NCBI GenBank assembly: GCA_045543615.1
Contig: JAZPXL010000053.1
Location: forward strand, 5,990 to 69,989
DNA length: 64,000 nt
Source: CAG-390 sp045543615
GTDB taxonomy: Bacteria; Bacillota; Clostridia; Oscillospirales; CAG-272
Reading direction: 5' to 3'
Position numbers and translations under genes: made by a program. The notes beneath the pieces are model-generated. The model was not told the DNA's origin. It did no database searches and was given only the letters and a program-made list of their open reading frames with translations. Positions 33,570 through 42,219 of this stretch are shown here, one piece after another (the first letter of the stretch is position 1; each line of letters starts with the position of its first letter).

Positions 33570-33970
33570 TATCTTCCACCTCCCATCCTAAGCGTTTGCG
33601 ACAATCGGCAAATGCTTATCATATAATCAATGGTTCTGCATCTGTGGGAATTGCAAAACGGCCTAAGTGCGCCAAGCAGAGCAATTCTGCCGTCGTCACC
33701 ACCCCGACCTCGTCCCTCGCTCTCGCCACCCTCCATTCTCTTGCCACCAAGAAGGCTGCCAAGCATACCACCGAGTGCCGAGATATCGGGGAGTGGCGCA
33801 GCTGTGCTCACCTCTTGTGGCTCGGTGCTTGTGGCTGCCGCCCCATCATTTGTTGTCGGGGTATTTGCTTCCCCCGAAACCCCAAGAGTTTGTGCTATCT
33901 GTGAGAGAAGCTCAGGCTCGGCGAGCAGCTTTGAGACCATCTGCGAGAGGTCAATGCCACTCTCTGCCAT
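33569..33970 (-). CDS. Small protein of a conserved clostridial type
   Basis: 133 residues from ATG 33970, which overlaps the previous stop by ATGA; GGGGAG upstream. Helical N-terminus (SQMVSKLLAEPELLSQIAQTL), a low-complexity Ala/Thr/Gly middle, and a C-terminal LLGALRPFCNSHRCRTIDYM basic helix. The C-terminal ALRPFxxxxRxxxID pattern recurs in clostridial proteins of unknown function. Translationally coupled to both neighbours. Confidence 0.7.
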   Translation of the reverse strand: MAESGIDLSQMVSKLLAEPELLSQIAQTLGVSGEANTPTTNDGAAATSTEPQEVSTAAPLPDISALGGMLGSLLGGKRMEGGESEGRGRGGDDGRIALLGALRPFCNSHRCRTIDYMISICRLSQTLRMGGGR

Positions 33971-34188
33971 CACCGTCTCCCCTTTCCTTTTATCTGCTCT
34001 GCCAGAGCAGAAAGCTCAGCGTCGCCAAGGTTTTCAAGTGCTCTTCTCACAGAGCTGATGTCGCCCACCGTTACATTGTAGCCCGAAAGGTCAATGCCGT
34101 ACTCGGCAACAAATCTGTTAATTATATATTTCAGTTGCATATCGTTGAGCGAAAGTAACCGATTAAGTGCCGCACGATCAAATTCCAT
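33970..34188 (-). CDS. Small helical protein, first of the trio
   Basis: 72 residues from ATG 34188 (AAAGGAGG 7 bases upstream). Predicted helices: DRAALNRLLSLNDMQLKYII and DISSVRRALENLGDAELSAL. No family name known to me. The three-gene set with its ATGA and TAATG overlaps must be made in fixed ratio, suggesting one complex. Confidence 0.7.
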   Translation of the reverse strand: MEFDRAALNRLLSLNDMQLKYIINRFVAEYGIDLSGYNVTVGDISSVRRALENLGDAELSALAEQIKGKGRR

Positions 34189-34271
34189 ATCTGCACCTCC
34201 TTTTTTAATTTCACTTGCAGTATATGCCGAACAACGCACGTAGGTGAGACAGACAAATATTCAAAAAAGGA

Positions 34272-34300
34272 TGGACAAAAGATGATTTTCGTGTTATAAT
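34272..34300 (+). promoter_or_regulatory. Promoter of the 34342 phosphoesterase gene
   Basis: TGGACA, 17-base spacer, TATAAT. Confidence 0.65.
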
Positions 34301-34341
34301 ATAATGATGAATAATTTGCAAAATTGGCAGGGGACATAAAA

Positions 34342-34890
34342 ATGGATAGCTATTGTGCAAAAAAAGTGCTCATCGTGTCGGATTCACACGGTCACGGGGA
34401 GCATATAAATAAGGCTATGGAGATGCATCCTGACGCTGATATGCTGATCCATCTCGGAGACGGAGCGTCCGACCTAACGCTTTCTCTGCCCTCTGAGTAC
34501 GAAAAGCCCATCATCTGTGCTGAGGGCAACTGCGACTATCTCGGTTTCTATCCCATCGACCGACGTTTTCTGCCACGACTTTTCCATATTGTCGAAATTT
34601 CGGGCAAGACGGTATTTATCTGTCACGGTCACCACTACGATGTCAAATCGGGAGTCGACAAGCTCGCTCTCTCTGCCTACAATCTTGGTGCTGACATTGT
34701 GCTCTTCGGTCACACGCATCTGCCCTATTGCGAGTATCTCTGCGAGGGGAGCCGTCTCGGTGAGACTATAACGGATAGAACTCTGCTTCTCTTCAACCCG
34801 GGCACGATCTCGAAGGGATACCCCCATACATTTGGTATTTTGTCATTTTCAGGCGAGAGCGTGCTTGCCTCCCACGGCAAGATCAAATGA
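34342..34890 (+). CDS. YfcE/MJ0936-type metallophosphoesterase
   Basis: 182 residues from ATG 34342 (AGGGGAC upstream; the earlier TTG contains that site). Calcineurin-like metal motifs in order: SDSHGH (about 13-18), HLGDGA, EGNCD (GNHD position, His replaced by Cys), CHGHHYD and GHTHLP. Small family enzymes are Mn/Ni-dependent phosphodiesterases of unclear natural substrate, often 2',3'-cyclic nucleotides. Cytosolic. The GNCD form is common in this subfamily. Confidence 0.88.
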   Translation: MDSYCAKKVLIVSDSHGHGEHINKAMEMHPDADMLIHLGDGASDLTLSLPSEYEKPIICAEGNCDYLGFYPIDRRFLPRLFHIVEISGKTVFICHGHHYDVKSGVDKLALSAYNLGADIVLFGHTHLPYCEYLCEGSRLGETITDRTLLLFNPGTISKGYPHTFGILSFSGESVLASHGKIK

Positions 34891-34892
34891 AA

Positions 34893-34916
34893 AAAGACCG
34901 TCCGAAGACGGTCTTT
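34893..34916. terminator. Bidirectional terminator
   Basis: AAAGACCGTC-CGAA-GACGGTCTTT, with a better T run on the - strand (spoVG side). Confidence 0.85.
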
Positions 34917-34925
34917 GATGTAGCA

Positions 34926-35222
34926 TTATACAAGTGCTATCTCGGCATTCTCAGCATTCTCTGCGGCAGCAAGTGCCTCGTTGTATGCTGAAATTACTGC
35001 CTCTTCAAGAGTCGCTCTGAATGAGCCGTTGATGGGGTGAACGATATCTCTGTAAGTATCGTCGGGGTTCTTTCTGCTGGGCATTACAATAAACAAACGA
35101 TCACGTGCGCATATTACCTTTATATCGTGTACTGCAAGCTGATCGTCCAGGGTTACCGAAGCAACAGCTTTCATAGGGCCCTCATCAAAGAGTTTTCTGA
35201 TCTTTACATCTGTGATTACCAT
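34926..35222 (-). CDS. spoVG: SpoVG
   Basis: 98 residues, full length. Signature features: VTDVKIR-like opening (MVITDVKIRKL), MKAVASVTLD, FIVMPSRK and DIVHPINGSFR. SpoVG is a small DNA/RNA-binding regulator affecting sporulation, division and virulence in Firmicutes. AGGAGG 7 bases upstream. Single-gene transcript. Confidence 0.95.
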   Translation of the reverse strand: MVITDVKIRKLFDEGPMKAVASVTLDDQLAVHDIKVICARDRLFIVMPSRKNPDDTYRDIVHPINGSFRATLEEAVISAYNEALAAAENAENAEIALV

Positions 35223-35392
35223 TTTTTTGCCTCCTGTGTAATTGTCTAATGGTTTTCCTTATGTATTAAGTATACAACCCTTTTGTGATGAATATTCAAA
35301 CACAATTGGGTTTTTGTGTGAATAACACGCCTTTTTCCCTCAATTTTTATTTACTTTTTTACCAAAAAAGGTAAAAAAGAAAGGAGACTTGA

Positions 35393-36790
35393 ATGTCAAT
35401 TCCAAATACACATTTTGGTGCTAAAAAAATATCTGCGATTATGCAAAGAGCCGGAAGTATTTATTTCATCGGTATTGGTGGAGTAAATATGTCCTCTCTT
35501 GCTCACATCTCAAAGCTCCGCGGCTATCGTGTTGGAGGCTCTGACCATACTGTAAGCGCAGTTACGGAGAAGCTTGCGGCGGCAGGTATTGAGGTGCATT
35601 ATTCTCACGAGGCGGCAAATGTAAGTGGATACGATGTTGTTGTATATACCGTTGCTATTTCGTCCGATAATCCCGAATATACCCACGCACTTGCAAACGG
35701 GCTTCCCTGCATCTCAAGAGCCGACTTCCTCGGCTACATTATGACGGGCTACCAAAATCGTATTGGCGTTTCGGGTATGCACGGCAAAAGCACCTGCACC
35801 TCTATGTGTGCGCTCGCATTTATGCACGCTGCAGCCGATCCTACCGTTCTTTCGGGCGCAGTTCTGCCCGAGATGGGTGGTGCGTACCGTGTTGGTGGCG
35901 AGGAAAACTTCATCTTTGAGGCTTGCGAGTATATGGACTCCTTCCTTGATTTTAATCCGAATATTGCAATAGTGCTCAATATAGAGCTTGATCACGTTGA
36001 CTACTTCAAGAGCATCACACAGGTTCGCCGTTCTTTCTCCGATTTCGTTGCAATCACAGGAAACAGCGGCTATGCCGTTGTCAACGCCGACGATGACAAC
36101 GTCCGTGTTGCGATGAGCTCCTACGGTGGCACAACCGTCACGTTTGGCGTATTGCGTGATGCCGACTACACGGCGTCGAATATTTATTACGAAAACGGAC
36201 TTGCAAGATTTGATGTTCTCTTCAGAGGCGAGTATGTTACACATATTGAGCTGAGCGTTCCCGGACGGCACAATGTATATAACGCGCTTGCAGCGTTTGC
36301 CGCCGCTATGCTCTGCGGACTTTCCCCCGAGAGCGTGGGTGAGGGGCTCTCCCTCTATGTCGGTGCTTCAAGGCGAATGGAGTACAAGGGCAAGTGGAAT
36401 GAGGTTGACGTTTACGATGATTACGCGCACCATCCGACAGAGATAGCAACCACTCTCGGTGGATTTCGTGATATGGGCTTTGGCAGGCTCTTCTGTGTAT
36501 ATCAACCCCATACATACAGCCGAACTGCAAGCCTTTGGGATGATTTTGTAAGCTCCCTTTCACTTGCCGACCGTGTGCTTATGGTCGATATTTTCGCTGC
36601 TCGTGAAACCGACACTCTCGGTGTAAACAGCTCTCTTATGGCTAACGCCATCGGTGCTGACAGGGCGACATATTGTCCCGACTTCGCTTCAGTTTTAGAT
36701 ATTCTTGCAGCCGAGGCACTCCCGGGTGACGCCATAATTATTATGGGCGCAGGAAATATCTATCGAATATTTGGAGAGATGGGGCTTTGA
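35393..36790 (+). CDS. murC: UDP-N-acetylmuramate--L-alanine ligase
   Basis: 465 residues. N-terminal Rossmann part FIGIGGVNMSSLA, ATP P-loop SGMHGKST at 127-134, central EACEYMDSFLDF and NIELDHVDYF, and C-terminal DDYAHHPTEI. First Mur ligase of peptidoglycan synthesis, adding L-Ala to UDP-MurNAc in the cytosol. AAAGGAG before the ATG. The 170-base gap before it shows only AT-rich sequence and a possible weak promoter. Followed by an overlapping methyltransferase gene. Confidence 0.96.
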   Translation: MSIPNTHFGAKKISAIMQRAGSIYFIGIGGVNMSSLAHISKLRGYRVGGSDHTVSAVTEKLAAAGIEVHYSHEAANVSGYDVVVYTVAISSDNPEYTHALANGLPCISRADFLGYIMTGYQNRIGVSGMHGKSTCTSMCALAFMHAAADPTVLSGAVLPEMGGAYRVGGEENFIFEACEYMDSFLDFNPNIAIVLNIELDHVDYFKSITQVRRSFSDFVAITGNSGYAVVNADDDNVRVAMSSYGGTTVTFGVLRDADYTASNIYYENGLARFDVLFRGEYVTHIELSVPGRHNVYNALAAFAAAMLCGLSPESVGEGLSLYVGASRRMEYKGKWNEVDVYDDYAHHPTEIATTLGGFRDMGFGRLFCVYQPHTYSRTASLWDDFVSSLSLADRVLMVDIFAARETDTLGVNSSLMANAIGADRATYCPDFASVLDILAAEALPGDAIIIMGAGNIYRIFGEMGL

Positions 36791-37569
36791 GTGATTCTAT
36801 GAAAGAAAACGGATACGGCGCAATTGCGCATATATACGATTGCTTCAACGGGGAGGTTGACTATTCGGGCTGGGCAGATTTTGCCGAGGAATGCTTTTCC
36901 CGTTTCCTTGAAAAGAAGCCCTCACTTCTGCTTGACCTCGCCTGTGGCACGGGTGCGCTCACCTCTCTGCTCGCACTTCGTGGGTACGATATGATAGGCG
37001 TTGACCTCTCGCCCGAAATGCTCGGAGTTGCGAGAGAAAATTGCCCACAAGACGTTCTGCTTCTTATGCAGGACATCCGTAGCTTTGAGCTTTACGGAAC
37101 GGTTGGCGCAACACTCTGCTCGCTCGACTCCCTCAACCACCTGACACGAAGGGGCGATCTTGAGAAATGCTTTGCCACCGTTCACAATTACCTTGACCCT
37201 GACGGTCTGTTTATATTTGATGTAAATTCGGAATACAGATTTGAAAATGATTATGCCCACAATTCCTATCAGATGGAGGGCGAGGATGACGATGGTCGCA
37301 TTGTCTTCTGCAATTGGCAGAACGATTATTCACCATCACGCAAAACCTGTCGTTTCTCTCTGTCGGTCTTCACAGAAACCGAGAGTGGAAGTGGACTTTA
37401 CCTGAGACGTGACGAAGAATGGAGCGAGAGATGCTACGAGAGAGCATTTATTGAAAACGCTCTCAGGGAGGCGTCTTTCGAGATAGTTGGCGTGTATGGC
37501 TCGACATCGTTCGCTACTGTTCGCAAAAATTCAAAAAAGCTGTATTTTGTCGCAAGAGCTAAAAAATAA
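36787..37569 (+). CDS. Class I SAM-dependent methyltransferase
   Basis: 260 residues if started at TTG 36787, which overlaps the murC stop (TTGA) and has GGAGAG at good distance; ATG 36799 is the alternative (256 residues). SAM motif I LLDLACGTGALTSLLA, motif II VDLSPEMLGVA, motif III around MQDIRSFEL, then SLDSLNHL and the family's C-terminal strand FSLSVFTE. Substrate unknown. Coupled to murC in translation but no known partnership. Confidence 0.85.
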   Translation: MSDSMKENGYGAIAHIYDCFNGEVDYSGWADFAEECFSRFLEKKPSLLLDLACGTGALTSLLALRGYDMIGVDLSPEMLGVARENCPQDVLLLMQDIRSFELYGTVGATLCSLDSLNHLTRRGDLEKCFATVHNYLDPDGLFIFDVNSEYRFENDYAHNSYQMEGEDDDGRIVFCNWQNDYSPSRKTCRFSLSVFTETESGSGLYLRRDEEWSERCYERAFIENALREASFEIVGVYGSTSFATVRKNSKKLYFVARAKK

Positions 37570-37591
37570 AAGCAAAGGAACTCTTCACACA

Positions 37592-38488
37592 ATGGAAAAC
37601 AAAAAATCACAAATTCTCCGTGGTATGACGACTGACGGCTCTGCCAGAATCACCGTTATAGATTCAAAGAATATCATTAATACTGCAATTTCCTATCACC
37701 ACACAAGTGCAACTGCAACTGCCGCACTCGGTCGCCTGCTTTCTGCTGCCTCGCTTATGGGAATAATGCTTGGCGAGGAAAACGATAGCCTGACACTTGT
37801 AATAAGAGGCGAGGGCCCACTCGGTCAGCTTATCGCCGTCAGCGATTGGCTTGGCAACGTGCGTGGATATGTTGCACATCCCGACACAGAGCTTCCACTC
37901 AAGGAAAACGGCAAGCTTGATGTTGGCGGTGCCGTTGGCCCGGGTCTTCTTACCGTAATCAGAGACAACGGCGACGGTGAGCCATACACAGGCTCAATAC
38001 CCCTTGTCAGTGGTGAGATTGCCGAAGATATTGCACGATACTATGCAGAAAGCGAGCAAGTACCAACCCTCTGCGCCATCGGCGTGCTTGTTGACGTTGA
38101 CCTTAGTTGTCGTGCGGCAGGTGGAATAATGATCCAGCTTCTCCCATTCGCTGACGCAGAGATCATCGAAAAAATTGAGAGAAACGCCGCAAATCTGACA
38201 AATGTGTCAGGTATGCTTGACAGTGGACTTACGCTTAAACAAATTGCTGATATAGCCCTTGAGGGCATCGAATACGATGTATTTGACGAAAATGAAGTAG
38301 AGTACCGTTGCACCTGCTCAAGAGAGCGTATGCTTCGTGCAGTTCGCTCGCTCGGCAAAAAGGACATCCTCTCCCTGCTTGACGAGCAGGCAGCCGAGGG
38401 CAAGAGCCGTGAGCTTGAGGCAGTTTGCCATTTCTGCAACTCCCGTTACACCTTTGATGAGGAAGCTCTTCTTTGCGATGAAGAATAA
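37592..38488 (+). CDS. hslO: Redox-regulated chaperone Hsp33
   Basis: 298 residues from ATG 37592; AAAGGA 12 bases upstream. Zinc-Cys switch: CTC at 240-242 and CHFC at 279-282, the CxC...CxxC that releases Zn on oxidation and unfolds the linker. N-terminal RGMTTDGSARI and the GEGPLG stretch are typical. Holdase protecting proteins from oxidative unfolding; useful for an anaerobe meeting oxygen. Confidence 0.95.
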   Translation: MENKKSQILRGMTTDGSARITVIDSKNIINTAISYHHTSATATAALGRLLSAASLMGIMLGEENDSLTLVIRGEGPLGQLIAVSDWLGNVRGYVAHPDTELPLKENGKLDVGGAVGPGLLTVIRDNGDGEPYTGSIPLVSGEIAEDIARYYAESEQVPTLCAIGVLVDVDLSCRAAGGIMIQLLPFADAEIIEKIERNAANLTNVSGMLDSGLTLKQIADIALEGIEYDVFDENEVEYRCTCSRERMLRAVRSLGKKDILSLLDEQAAEGKSRELEAVCHFCNSRYTFDEEALLCDEE

Positions 38489-38511
38489 AAACTGAACAGA
38501 TGGAGAAAGAA

Positions 38512-38892
38512 ATGAAAAAGCTAAATATAAACAAGCCTCTTCGCCTGCTAATCTTTCATATTGTCATCATCTCCATACTGCTCTCCCTTCTCTTTATCCT
38601 CTCACGCACGTTCTCCACTCCCTGCCCACTCAAAATCATTACCACCATTCCCTGCCCTTTTTGTGGAATGACACGTGCGCATCTTGAAGCCTTTGGGGGG
38701 AATTTCGCCAAAGCGTTTAGTATTCATCCCCTGTTTCCACTCGGAGTGCCCTATCTTCTCCTTGTTATCCATTTAGGCTCAATACCCAAAAAATTCTCCC
38801 GCGTGGCAAATGCAGCTGCCGTAGCATCAACCGTCGCACTTTTCGCACTTTATGTCTACCGACTTATAACTGACGGTCTGCATTTTCTTTAA
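38512..38892 (+). CDS. DUF2752 membrane protein
   Basis: 126 residues from ATG 38512 (GGAG 7 bases before; the ATG at 38500 contains that site). Three membrane spans (about 14-36, 75-92, 100-120) and the family's motif TTIPCPFCGMTRA between the first two. DUF2752 proteins are small inner-membrane proteins of unknown function. Gene lies 23 bases after hslO and probably shares its mRNA. The 243-base gap that follows (38893-39136) holds an AT-rich stretch and the next promoter only. Confidence 0.88.
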   Translation: MKKLNINKPLRLLIFHIVIISILLSLLFILSRTFSTPCPLKIITTIPCPFCGMTRAHLEAFGGNFAKAFSIHPLFPLGVPYLLLVIHLGSIPKKFSRVANAAAVASTVALFALYVYRLITDGLHFL

Positions 38893-39048
38893 CACACACC
38901 AAAAAGAGCAAAAAAAGCCGATGAAATATTCGGCTATTTTTCGTCAAATAAAATACTCTTCGGTGTGCCCGGTAAATACGCTCTCTCCGTATGTTTTTTA
39001 CTGTTTTTTCAAATAGCAATTTTTGTCTTCTATATGCCCAACTTTGAC

Positions 39049-39077
39049 TTGATATATTGAATCTTTTGTCTTATAAT
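39049..39077 (+). promoter_or_regulatory. Promoter of the 39137 oxidoreductase gene
   Basis: TTGATA, 17-base spacer, TATAAT. Confidence 0.6.
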
Positions 39078-39136
39078 GTTATATGAGCAGAGAAGATAGC
39101 TCTGCCCCAAATTTACGAAAGAAAGAGGCTGTTTTT

Positions 39137-40210
39137 ATGAGCGAAATGGCAAAGACAAACAAGATTGGTTGTGCCGTAATTGGATACGGCGGAATGGGTG
39201 GCTGGCACACCAGATATATACTCCAGAGTGATGTTGCATACCTCTGTGGAATTTACGATATTGATCCTGTCAAGGTTGAGCGTGCTCACGAAAACGGCAT
39301 CAGAGCATATTCAAGCCTTGAAAAGCTTCTCTCTGACGAGAACATCGAGATCGTCACAATTGCAACTCCCAATGAAATTCACGCATCTCTCGCAATAGCT
39401 GCACTTCGTGCAGGCAAGAATGTTATCTGCGAGAAGCCCGTTGTTCTTTCAAGCGAGGAGCTGGAGAGTGTTATCTCAGTTGCAAATGAATGTGGTAAGC
39501 TGTTCACAGTTCACCAGAATCGCCGTTGGGACGTTGACTTCCTTATGATGAGAGAGGCTTATCATTCCAACAAGCTCGGTCGTGTATTCTCCATCGAGTC
39601 GAGAATTCAAGGCTCAAGAGGTATCCCCGGTGACTGGCGTGGAAAGGTTGAGCACGGTGGTGGAATGATCTATGACTGGGGTGTTCACCTCATCGACCAG
39701 ATGCTTCTCATTGTTGATGACAAGAAGATAAAGGCTGTAAGCTGTCGCTGTGAGCATATAACAAATGCTGAGGTCGATGACGGCTTTAAGCTTGATATTA
39801 TTTTCGAGGATGATGTTGTCGGACATATCGAGGTCGGCACACATCATTTCATCTCCCTGCCCCGTTTCTTTATGACAGGTACAAACGGTGCAGCAATTAT
39901 TGAGGATTGGCGTGATCGCACGAAAGTTATCGCTCTTGCTACTCCCGAGGAGGGCGAGGTTAAGCCCGTTGTTACTGCCGCAGGTATGACAAAGACAATG
40001 GCTCCCAGAAATGAGGACAGCCTTGAGGAGTTCTATATCGAGCGTCCTGAGTCCGATGTTCACAATTACTATCGCAATTTCACAGCAGCAGTTCGCGGCG
40101 AGTGCGAGCAGATTGTTAAGCACAACCAGATGCGCCGTGTTCTCCGTGTCATCGAGGCAGCGTTCCTCTCTGACAAGCTCGGACAGACTGTACCCTTTGA
40201 GGAAGTCTGA
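39137..40210 (+). CDS. Gfo/Idh/MocA-family oxidoreductase
   Basis: 357 residues from ATG 39137 (GAGG 8 bases upstream). Rossmann GYGGMGGWH near 17-25, ATPNEIHASLA, CEKPV with the conserved Lys, and the C-terminal alpha/beta domain with GGGMIYDWGVHLID (His of the active site). NAD(P)-dependent oxidation of sugars, cyclitols or their derivatives. The stop overlaps the ATG of the next gene, so the phosphatase probably acts in the same small pathway. Confidence 0.9.
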   Translation: MSEMAKTNKIGCAVIGYGGMGGWHTRYILQSDVAYLCGIYDIDPVKVERAHENGIRAYSSLEKLLSDENIEIVTIATPNEIHASLAIAALRAGKNVICEKPVVLSSEELESVISVANECGKLFTVHQNRRWDVDFLMMREAYHSNKLGRVFSIESRIQGSRGIPGDWRGKVEHGGGMIYDWGVHLIDQMLLIVDDKKIKAVSCRCEHITNAEVDDGFKLDIIFEDDVVGHIEVGTHHFISLPRFFMTGTNGAAIIEDWRDRTKVIALATPEEGEVKPVVTAAGMTKTMAPRNEDSLEEFYIERPESDVHNYYRNFTAAVRGECEQIVKHNQMRRVLRVIEAAFLSDKLGQTVPFEEV

Positions 40211-40845
40211 TGAGCGTTTATCTCTTTGATTTCGACGGAACGCTTGTCGACTCTATGCCGAAATATGCCTCTGCAATGATAAGCATACTCGACGAGACAG
40301 GCACGCCATATCCCGACGATATCATCAAGACGATAACACCTCTGGGTGTCAAGGATACTGCGCTGTTTTATATTGAGCTTGGAGTTCCTCTTTCCTATGA
40401 TGAAATTCTCGACCGTATGGGAATAAAGCTCCTTGAAGAATACCTCTACAACATCGAGGCAAAAGAGAGCGTGTGCGACACGTTGCGTGTGCTCAAGAGC
40501 CGTGGTGACAGCTTGAACATTCTTACTGCAAGTCCCCACACAACACTTGACCCCTGTCTTCAGAGAATTGGTATTTTCGACCTCTTCGACAATGTCTGGT
40601 CCTGTGCAGATTTTGAATATAACAAATCAGAGCCCCGTCTCTATGAGACTGTCAGCGAAAGACTTTCTACCCCCATCTCGTCAGTAATATTCCTTGATGA
40701 TAATCCAAACGCCTGCCGTACTGCAAAGGCTGCAGGAATGAAGGTCTATGGCGTATACGATGCTACGTCAGCTGAAGCTGAGTGCGAGATGCGAAGCTTC
40801 TGCGATGGATATATCCGAAGCTTTTCACAGCTTACGGATGCATAA
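40210..40845 (+). CDS. HAD-superfamily phosphatase
   Basis: 211 residues. Motif I FDFDGTLVDS with nucleophile D7 and D9, motif II LTASPH, Lys in motif III region, motif IV FLDDNPNA. Phosphoglycolate-phosphatase-like group with a helical cap (residues 15-85). Overlaps the oxidoreductase stop (TGATG). Probably dephosphorylates a sugar or cyclitol phosphate. Confidence 0.88.
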   Translation: MSVYLFDFDGTLVDSMPKYASAMISILDETGTPYPDDIIKTITPLGVKDTALFYIELGVPLSYDEILDRMGIKLLEEYLYNIEAKESVCDTLRVLKSRGDSLNILTASPHTTLDPCLQRIGIFDLFDNVWSCADFEYNKSEPRLYETVSERLSTPISSVIFLDDNPNACRTAKAAGMKVYGVYDATSAEAECEMRSFCDGYIRSFSQLTDA

Positions 40846-40852
40846 TAAAAAG

Positions 40853-40886
40853 AAAACCGTTTTGAGTAATCAAAACGGTTTTTCTT
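40853..40886. terminator. Bidirectional terminator
   Basis: AAAACCGTTTTGA / TCAAAACGGTTTT with a GTAA loop, then TTCTTTTT. Confidence 0.9.
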
Positions 40887-40888
40887 TT

Positions 40889-42172
40889 TCAGCACATTGC
40901 ACGTCCAAGCATTATCTCCATAATCGTGCGATCCGTACTCTTCATTCCATCGTGACCAAGGATGCCGATATTTCTGATGGTATTTTCAACACCCTTTGTG
41001 ATGATACCCTCACCACCGACAAATTGGTGCTCGCCACGCTTAAACATCTCCCATCCGATAAGTCCTGCTTCAACTGCGAGTGCAATCTTACCGGCGCAAG
41101 ACGGTTTAGCACCGTCGCAAACGATACCACTTGACACGGCAAGTGCATTTACAAGTGTGTGCGACACCTCACGAAGCCGTCCACCCTCAAGGAAACAAAC
41201 GCCTGCACCCGCCGCAGCACCTGCGCAAACTGCTCCACAGAATGCAGAAAGCCTGCCTATGTATCTCTTGAGATGTATTGCGCAGAGATCGCTGACAACA
41301 AGCGCACGCAAAAGCTCTTCGTGGCTCTCCCCCCTCTCCTCTGCGTAAACTATGACGGGCAGGGATGCCGTAATTCCCTGGTTTCCACTTCCCGAAAGGA
41401 TGACAACGGGTAGCGCACAGCCACTCATTCTTGCGTCACTTCCTGCAGCGGCGTACGCCTTTGCACGATTTAAAATATTATCGCCACTCAAAGCAAGCAG
41501 AGTTTTTCCGACGGATGCTCCCCAATTGCTCTCAAGTCCCTCTTTTGCTATATCCGAGTTATACTCAATCTGTCTATCCAAGATGTCCTCAACATCACCG
41601 ATGTCAACCGAGAGTGCAAAGTCAATTATTCCCTCCACACTCAGCACATCGTGACTTGTCATACCGTCGACGCTCTCGCTGTCAACGGGGATATCGACAA
41701 TACATTCACCGTTTTTCTCACGGTGGACGATATTTGTGTGAGCGTTGGCAATTCTGACGGCGGCACTCTCGCTACCACAGTATACCTTGACAGTACAGTC
41801 AAACGCCAGCGCAGAGTCGCAAAGCTCAACACTTATATTGTCTCTCGCAAGATAATCACGGATCCTCTCAATATCCTCTTGTGTGACGGATGCAATACAT
41901 TCAAGACGCTTCTCATCCACGCCTGCGACAACGCCCGCCGCAACAGCCGCCTCAATGCCCTTAAGGCCGTCGGTATTAGGAACTGTAACTCCCATCGCAT
42001 TCTTTATTAGATTGCCACTCACAACAACCTCAATGCGCTCAGGCAGTGCGCCAAGCATAGCCCTTGCCGATGCCGATGCGTAAGCAATAGCTATCGGCTC
42101 TGTACATCCCATCGCAGGAACAAGCTCCTCCCTCAGTATCGTCAGATATGAACGGTAAAGCTCTCTATCCAT
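40889..42172 (-). CDS. L-cysteine desulfidase family protein (UPF0597)
   Basis: 427 residues. Signature VPAMGCTEPIAIAYA near residue 20 (Cys for an Fe-S cluster), SGNLIKNAMGVTVPNT, SGSGNQGITASLPV and the C-terminal Cys in CDGAKPSCAGKIA. This family, related to the serine dehydratase alpha chain, holds an oxygen-labile [4Fe-4S] cluster and breaks L-cysteine to sulfide, pyruvate and ammonia. GAGGAAG precedes the ATG. Just upstream on its strand are three copies of ACGAAAAAG. Confidence 0.9.
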   Translation of the reverse strand: MDRELYRSYLTILREELVPAMGCTEPIAIAYASASARAMLGALPERIEVVVSGNLIKNAMGVTVPNTDGLKGIEAAVAAGVVAGVDEKRLECIASVTQEDIERIRDYLARDNISVELCDSALAFDCTVKVYCGSESAAVRIANAHTNIVHREKNGECIVDIPVDSESVDGMTSHDVLSVEGIIDFALSVDIGDVEDILDRQIEYNSDIAKEGLESNWGASVGKTLLALSGDNILNRAKAYAAAGSDARMSGCALPVVILSGSGNQGITASLPVIVYAEERGESHEELLRALVVSDLCAIHLKRYIGRLSAFCGAVCAGAAAGAGVCFLEGGRLREVSHTLVNALAVSSGIVCDGAKPSCAGKIALAVEAGLIGWEMFKRGEHQFVGGEGIITKGVENTIRNIGILGHDGMKSTDRTIMEIMLGRAMC

Positions 42173-42219
42173 TTTTACTTCCTCTTTTTCGTCTTTTTCG
42201 TCTTTTTCGTCAAAGAATC

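Noticed and set aside
42183..42211. Three copies of CTTTTTCGT between the rubredoxin and desulfidase genes
   Set aside because: Only three units in a 48-base gap; noted but too short to build on.
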